A stretch of DNA of 17,758 bases from Sphingosinicella sp041621755 (GTDB lineage Bacteria > Pseudomonadota > Alphaproteobacteria > Sphingomonadales > Sphingomonadaceae). The translations under genes were made by a program, and so were the position numbers. The DNA lies in the NCBI GenBank assembly GCA_041621755.1, contig JBFKAE010000059.1, positions 1 to 17,758 on the forward strand, read 5' to 3'. Position 1 is the stretch's first letter. Each line of letters opens with the position of its first letter. The notes under the pieces are model-generated. The model did no database searches, was not told the origin of the DNA, and worked only from the letters and a program-made list of their open reading frames with translations. Below, piece after piece: positions 13,652 to 17,758 of the stretch.

Positions 13652-14398
13652 CTAGCGTGTCACACCCCCGGACCCGGATTCGTCACTACTCGACGCTTCG
13701 ATTTTGCGCTGTTTTTGCAGCCGCATTGCAATCGCCGACATGGCAAGCGCCCAGATGCCGCCTGCAACCCATCCCCCAAGCACATCGCTTGGCCAATGAA
13801 CACCAAGATAGATGCGCGAAAATCCGATCGTCAGCGGCAAGGCGATGGCGACAAAAAGCACATAGGCGCGCACGCGTCGATGCGGTTCGACGCGCGCCAA
13901 TAACGCACCGAGTGTCAGATAAACGATGGCCGAATTCATGGCATGGCCGCTCGGAAAACTGCTGCTGCCAACATCAACAAGATGCGGGACAATATCGGGG
14001 CGCGGGCGATCGAAAAACAGTTTCAGCAGTCGCGCCGCCAGCGAGCCGGCAACAACCGCAAACACCAGAAACACTGCCGTATGACTTTTGCGTGCGGCCA
14101 GCAAATAGCCGGTGACGATTGCCGTCACACCGGCCAGTCCCGTCATACCGCCAAATGTTGTGATATCCCGCATCGCCTGAAGCAACCAGTGCGGCCCAAT
14201 CGGCGCAGATGGATCAAGCGGCTGGCGCAGCCCTGCGACGATCATCCGATCGAACGCCATCGTATCGCCTTCAATGACTTCTGAAGCCAGTTTCCCAAAC
14301 ACAAGCAGCCCGGACGTGAGCACAAGAAAGACCAACAATATCCGAAAATCGACGCGTCCATCCTTTCGCCAGAATTTCAGCCTGTCCATCACGCTCAC
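13652..14398 (-). CDS. PAP2-family membrane phosphatase
   Basis: The 248-residue protein is a PAP2/phosphatidic-acid-phosphatase-type enzyme with the three-part active site: K126-x5-R-P in KLFFDRPRP (126-134), SFPSGH (147-152), and SRIYLGVHWPSDVLGG (194-209) with H201 and D205. About six membrane helices place the site on the outer face of the inner membrane. Substrates in the family include phosphatidate, phosphatidylglycerol phosphate and undecaprenyl pyrophosphate; which one applies is not visible. I use the GTG at 14398; an ATG three codons later (14389) is equally plausible. The tail is serine- and glycine-rich and polar. It shares direction with the ccm operon and is divergent from the DUF938 gene, with 55 bases between them. 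Confidence 0.9.
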   Translation of the reverse strand: MSVMDRLKFWRKDGRVDFRILLVFLVLTSGLLVFGKLASEVIEGDTMAFDRMIVAGLRQPLDPSAPIGPHWLLQAMRDITTFGGMTGLAGVTAIVTGYLLAARKSHTAVFLVFAVVAGSLAARLLKLFFDRPRPDIVPHLVDVGSSSFPSGHAMNSAIVYLTLGALLARVEPHRRVRAYVLFVAIALPLTIGFSRIYLGVHWPSDVLGGWVAGGIWALAMSAIAMRLQKQRKIEASSSDESGSGGVTR

Positions 14399-14453
14399 TT
14401 TCTTTAAACTGCTTTTCTTCGATAAACTTCAGGTGCGCATCGCGTAAATACAA

Positions 14454-15047
14454 ATGGCAAAACTCTCATCCCCCGCCGCCTTGCGCAATGCCGACCCCAT
14501 CGCCGATATTCTTGCCAAAGAACTGCCCTCCTCCGGCCTGGTCCTCATGATTGCAGAAGGCTCCGGCATTCATGCGGTTCACTTCGCATCGCGCTTCGAA
14601 GGGCTCGACTGGTTACCGACCGACCCCGATGCCGATGCGCGGGCGTCGATTGCCGCGCGGGTAGCCGAATCCGGGCTCGTTAATTTGCAAGCACCACGCG
14701 CGCTCAATACGGAAATCGAATGGCCGGTAGACCACGCCGACGCAATCACCTGCATCAACATGGTCCATATCAGTCCCTGGTCAGCGACAGAGGGCCTGTT
14801 TGCAGGCGCCGCGCGTATCCTGCCTTCGGGTGGTCTGCTTTATCTTTATGGCCCTTATCGTCGCGAGGGCGTCAAAACCACACCATCGAATGAAGATTTC
14901 GACGCCAGCCTTCGCATGCGCAACCCGGCTTGGGGCCTGCGTTACGTCGAAAATGTCAGCGCTCTTGCGCGCGAAAGCGGCTTTTCACTGTGCCATTTGC
15001 ATGAAATGCCTGCAAACAACCTCTCACTCATTTATCGCCTGTCCTGA
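14454..15047 (+). CDS. DUF938-family SAM-dependent methyltransferase-like protein
   Basis: The 197-residue protein matches the DUF938 family along its whole length: RNADPIADIL, a glycine-rich SAM-binding loop AEGSGIHAVHFA (34-45), LPTDPDADA, then INMVHISPWSATEGLFAGAARILPSGG (101-127), LYGPYRREG, SNEDFDASLR and the ending MPANNLSLIYR. The loop reads A-E-G-S-G where I recall S-G-S/T-G in most relatives. The fold should bind S-adenosylmethionine; the substrate is unknown for the family. The ATG lacks a clear ribosome site. It is divergent from the PAP2 gene. Confidence 0.88.
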   Translation: MAKLSSPAALRNADPIADILAKELPSSGLVLMIAEGSGIHAVHFASRFEGLDWLPTDPDADARASIAARVAESGLVNLQAPRALNTEIEWPVDHADAITCINMVHISPWSATEGLFAGAARILPSGGLLYLYGPYRREGVKTTPSNEDFDASLRMRNPAWGLRYVENVSALARESGFSLCHLHEMPANNLSLIYRLS

Positions 15048-15251
15048 GCAGGGTACGCCGGATTTCATATTTTGCTTCGCATTCGAATCAATTAACACTA
15101 CGAGATCGTCAAACCTGTGTGTTTGCATACCAGTATCGAAGTGATGACGATTGACGAACGGGTTCCGACCTGTTCCAATCGCATGGAGTTCGCGTACAGC
15201 ATCACTCACCCAATATGGAGATGACCGGCGAGAGCCGATATTTGCGCTGCG

Positions 15252-16586
15252 ATGGACATTATTTCACATTTTGGTTTGAATATCAGTCCGTTTCAGCGGC
15301 AGGGCGATGCCGATAATTTTACCTACGAAGCCATGGCCTTTGCCCAGCAGCAAGTCGTCGACGCCATCATTCACTGGCGGTCGCCGATCCAGTTGGTCGG
15401 ACCGCCGGGGATCGGCAAATCCGTACTTCTCGACAGCCTGCGCCTTAATTTGAAAGCGCGCGGTAAATCGGCTGCGATTTTCGCCAGCCCGGCACTCGCC
15501 GCAACGTCTGATTTTGCCGGAATCGATGTCGCGCTTGTCGATGAAACGGCCCAGACCGAGGCCGCCAAGCTACGGGCGTTGATCGAACGCGCCGAAGACT
15601 TTGGCACTATATTGCTACTGACCAGCCTTGAACCAATTGAGCATATTAATTCGTCATTGATCGCGCAACTGGGCGTCATGACCGCGCGAGAATCGCGCGA
15701 TTTTCTTATTGATCGCTCGACAAAGGCTGGTCGGCCCGATCTGTTCCATCCTGCTGCACTCGACGAAATCACGGTCGCATCTCATGGCGTCCCACGTGTT
15801 CTCAAAATGCTCGGCAATGCTGCTTTGCTCAACGCCATGTTCAGCGACACGCAGCACGTCGAACAGAAGCACGCCCATCAGGCGCTTATCGACAAAGCGC
15901 CGTTACCTGGACCACCGCTTTTAATCAGCACGTACGTCACGTCTGTGCGCAAACGTCCGCCGGTCGAATCTGAAATCGTTCTTGCTGCTCCCAAAGCACC
16001 TGTTGCCGCGAAGGCAGACGCTGACGTCCCGGCGATCCCGCCAGCCGTCTACCAGACCGGGGGAGAGCGTTTAATGTCCCGGCTTGCCGACGCACGCGGC
16101 ACGATCGCCGGGGCGGGCGCGCTGCTGCTGCTCATCGCAGGAGCGGCTCTTTATGGCTATGATCAACTCGACCTTCAGACGATCATAAGCAGCATATCAA
16201 ACACGCGATCAACATCGCAGGGCACGTCTTCTCTTATACTCACACCAAACCCTGAACCGACGGCGCCTCGGATAGATTCGCTTCTTGCCGAATTGCCGCT
16301 TTCTGACGCTGTCCTGGATTCCGAGACGGAAGCGCCTGAACCCGCGGCCACGCAAAGTCAGGACGTCGCCATGTCGAAACAGACTGTTGATGCACCGTCA
16401 CTTCCTGGTCCCGGCACGCCCGGCTACACTGAACCGACACCACCATTGCCCAGCGTCAGGGCCGCAATAGAGGCCGGAATCGCCAATCCAAAAACACTGA
16501 CGCCAGAGCAACGCGCAACCATGCAGGCGTACATCATGGAAGGCTCCGAACAGTCGCAGAACGGCTTGTCGTTCGCCGCAGAATGA
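15252..16586 (+). CDS. ExeA/GspA-like AAA+ ATPase with membrane anchor and disordered tail
   Basis: The 444-residue protein starts with an ExeA-like motif (HFGLNISPF) and an AAA+ ATPase domain (about 20-215): Walker A GPPGIGKS (50-57), a Walker B-like VALVDE (93-98), a sensor-like TILLLTSLEP (119-128), and the segment ASHGVPRVLKMLGNAAL, typical of the ExeA/MshM lid. A proline- and alanine-rich linker leads to one membrane helix (about 285-303, with LLLLIAGAAL), then about 140 residues rich in S, T, P and E. The ATPase should be cytoplasmic and the tail periplasmic, as in ExeA, which helps secretin assembly through the cell wall. Unlike ExeA, no peptidoglycan-binding domain is evident in the tail. 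No secretion genes are adjacent. Confidence 0.82.
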   Translation: MDIISHFGLNISPFQRQGDADNFTYEAMAFAQQQVVDAIIHWRSPIQLVGPPGIGKSVLLDSLRLNLKARGKSAAIFASPALAATSDFAGIDVALVDETAQTEAAKLRALIERAEDFGTILLLTSLEPIEHINSSLIAQLGVMTARESRDFLIDRSTKAGRPDLFHPAALDEITVASHGVPRVLKMLGNAALLNAMFSDTQHVEQKHAHQALIDKAPLPGPPLLISTYVTSVRKRPPVESEIVLAAPKAPVAAKADADVPAIPPAVYQTGGERLMSRLADARGTIAGAGALLLLIAGAALYGYDQLDLQTIISSISNTRSTSQGTSSLILTPNPEPTAPRIDSLLAELPLSDAVLDSETEAPEPAATQSQDVAMSKQTVDAPSLPGPGTPGYTEPTPPLPSVRAAIEAGIANPKTLTPEQRATMQAYIMEGSEQSQNGLSFAAE

Positions 16587-16696
16587 ATCTCCGACGCGGC
16601 ATCAGAAGAATTTGTCCATATCCAAGTAAATAGCGCTTGTATTTTTCTGCAAATGCGTAAAATCAACGCCGCCTTGGCAGGTGCCACAGGTGCGAT

Positions 16697-16720
16697 GGCG
16701 ACCCCGCCCTTTTGGTCGCC
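16697..16720 (+). promoter_or_regulatory. Hairpin just upstream of the SET-domain gene
   Basis: GGCGACC (16697-16703) and GGTCGCC (16714-16720) form a perfect 7-pair stem with a 10-base loop ending in TTTT. The hairpin lies 14 bases before the preferred ATG of the SET-domain gene. It could influence translation of that gene or be incidental. It is not a terminator, since no T tract follows. Confidence 0.3.
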
Positions 16721-16734
16721 GGAACCCCATCGTC

Positions 16735-17166
16735 ATGCTGCTCGTGAGTACGTATGTCGCCCCCAGCGCCATTGAAGGCGTTGGCGTTTTTGCTGCCGAA
16801 GATATTCCCGCAGGGACGCTGATCTGGCGACTTGAGCCAGACTTCGACCGGCTTATCAAAAAATCCGAATTATTGACTATGGCCCCGCTGATGCAGGCAT
16901 TTGTCGATCGCTATGCCTATCCGCTGTTCGCTGACCCAGAGACGTTGATCGTCGAGCTCGATAATGGCCGCTTCATGAATCACGATACAATCGCGCCCAA
17001 TACGTGCTTTAGCGATCCCCAGGCAGGCTATGCGTTACGTGACATTGCGGCAGGAGAAGAACTGACCTGCAACTATGCCGAATTCGATCCAGGTTTTGAA
17101 ATCATACCCGGACGGCAGTTTCTGGCGAACGGAACGACTGTCGAAACCCACGGAATATCTGCCTGA
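16735..17166 (+). CDS. Small SET-domain protein, likely lysine methyltransferase
   Basis: The 143-residue product is almost a bare SET domain, the fold of protein-lysine methyltransferases that use S-adenosylmethionine. Key parts are IEGVGVFAAEDIPAGTLI (13-30), the RFMNHD segment with N82 and H83, and GEELTCNYAEFD (107-118) with the catalytic-type Y114. The N-terminal text VSTYVAPSAIEG is where such short bacterial SET proteins usually begin, so I choose the ATG at 16735. An upstream GTG at 16681 is open in frame and would add 18 basic residues, but has no good support. No partner substrate gene is evident. The following TSUP gene begins 12 bases after the stop and may be co-transcribed. Confidence 0.83.
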   Translation: MLLVSTYVAPSAIEGVGVFAAEDIPAGTLIWRLEPDFDRLIKKSELLTMAPLMQAFVDRYAYPLFADPETLIVELDNGRFMNHDTIAPNTCFSDPQAGYALRDIAAGEELTCNYAEFDPGFEIIPGRQFLANGTTVETHGISA

Positions 17167-17178
17167 TCGGTATTTTAA

Positions 17179-17758
17179 ATGTTTGATTTCAGTACTTTTA
17201 CAGCCGCCGACCTGCTACCCTTCATCGCTGTCGGGTTCGCCGCTCAACTTGTCGACGGCGCGCTCGGTATGGCGTTTGGGGTCATATCCAACACGCTCCT
17301 GATCAGCCTTGGCGTACCGCCAGCAGCCGCGTCCGCGGGCGTCCATACCGTTGAAAGCTTCACAACCGCTGTTTCAGGGATCAGCCATGCCTTGCACCGC
17401 AATGTCGATTGGCGCCTGTTTGCCAGGCTGGTCATTCCCGGCGTTATTGGCGGTGCGCTCGGTGCCTATATCCTGACACAGATCAACGCCGCCACGGCAA
17501 AGCCCTTCGTGCTCGCCTATCTCTGCACAATCGGCCTTTATTTGCTGTGGCGGGGGATCAAATATCCGCCCGTGGATAAAAGGCCAAAAATCATCGAACC
17601 GCTCGGCTTTGTCGGCGGCTTCATGGACGCAGCAGGCGGCGGTGGCTGGGGGCCCATAGTGACCAGCAACCTGCTTATTCAGGGTGCAAATCCGCGCAAG
17701 GTCATTGGTACTGTCAGCGTCAGTGAATTTTTCCTCACCGTGACCATCTCGGCAACAT
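17179..17758 (+). CDS. TauE/SafE (TSUP) family membrane transporter, partial at window end
   Basis: The gene starts at ATG 17179 and is still open at the window edge after 193 residues (usual family length about 240-270), so it is truncated by the window, not broken. It shows the paired family signatures GFAAQLVDGALGMAFG (19-34) and GGFMDAAGGGGWGPI (146-160), one in each internal half, plus several membrane helices. TSUP proteins are mostly thought to move small organic or sulfur-containing anions such as sulfite or sulfoacetate across the inner membrane; the substrate here is unknown. The ribosome site is poor, and the 12-base gap from the SET-domain gene suggests one transcript. Confidence 0.88.
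   Translation, partial: MFDFSTFTAADLLPFIAVGFAAQLVDGALGMAFGVISNTLLISLGVPPAAASAGVHTVESFTTAVSGISHALHRNVDWRLFARLVIPGVIGGALGAYILTQINAATAKPFVLAYLCTIGLYLLWRGIKYPPVDKRPKIIEPLGFVGGFMDAAGGGGWGPIVTSNLLIQGANPRKVIGTVSVSEFFLTVTISAT

Noticed and set aside
15024..15209. Minus-strand 61-codon frame in the gap between the DUF938 and ATPase genes
   Set aside because: A GGTGAG-like site precedes its ATG, but the frame runs into the DUF938 coding end and the protein resembles nothing I know. The gap (15048-15251) otherwise shows nothing convincing.
1..17758. Search for CRISPR arrays, tRNA or rRNA genes, insertion sequences, att sites
   Set aside because: I saw no regularly spaced repeats, no tRNA-like cloverleaf or CCA end, no transposase motif and no long terminal repeats by reading; a computed repeat and covariance-model scan would be needed to exclude subtle cases.

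Overview
The window looks like a chromosomal segment of an alphaproteobacterium, most likely a sphingomonad (order Sphingomonadales). The basis is a full-length CtrA cell-cycle regulator, an alphaproteobacterial-type propionyl-CoA carboxylase alpha subunit with its own biotin domain, System I cytochrome c maturation genes, and moderately GC-rich coding sequence. The genus is inference. I see no RNA genes, insertion sequences, prophage or CRISPR arrays.

Layout from left to right. (1) ctrA with TTAACC-rich upstream DNA, ending in a strong terminator. A second hairpin serves a convergent gene for a small membrane protein of unknown role. (2) A cytochrome P450 gene with a dyad just upstream and no redox partner nearby. 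(3) After a 315-base gap, a tightly coupled three-gene cassette: a GNAT-like acyltransferase followed by two different ATP-grasp ligases, joined by ATGA overlaps. This is the best candidate for an undescribed pathway in the window. (4) pccA, biotin-dependent propionyl-CoA carboxylase alpha. (5) Two small YdcH/DUF465-type coiled-coil proteins on opposite strands; the second, 53 residues, is easily missed and ends on a stop codon that overlaps the ccmI stop.

(6) A minus-strand cytochrome c maturation operon, ccmC-ccmD-ccmE-ccmF-dsbE(ccmG)-ccmH-ccmI. Nearly every junction is a 4-base ATGA or GTGA overlap, and three starts are GTG codons well inside the longest reading frames. CcmC/D/E handle haem delivery, CcmF/H/I handle ligation, and DsbE keeps the apocytochrome CXXCH cysteines reduced. 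The ABC exporter genes ccmA and ccmB are not here. A PAP2-type lipid phosphatase gene lies upstream on the same strand. (7) Plus-strand genes follow: a DUF938 methyltransferase-like protein, an ExeA-like AAA+ ATPase with a transmembrane anchor and a proline-rich tail, a small SET-domain protein, and the start of a TauE/SafE (TSUP) membrane transporter cut by the window edge.

The window is mostly core genome. The accessory-looking parts are the P450 plus GNAT/ATP-grasp region (about 1.5 to 6.2 kb) and the ATPase-SET-TSUP stretch at the right end.
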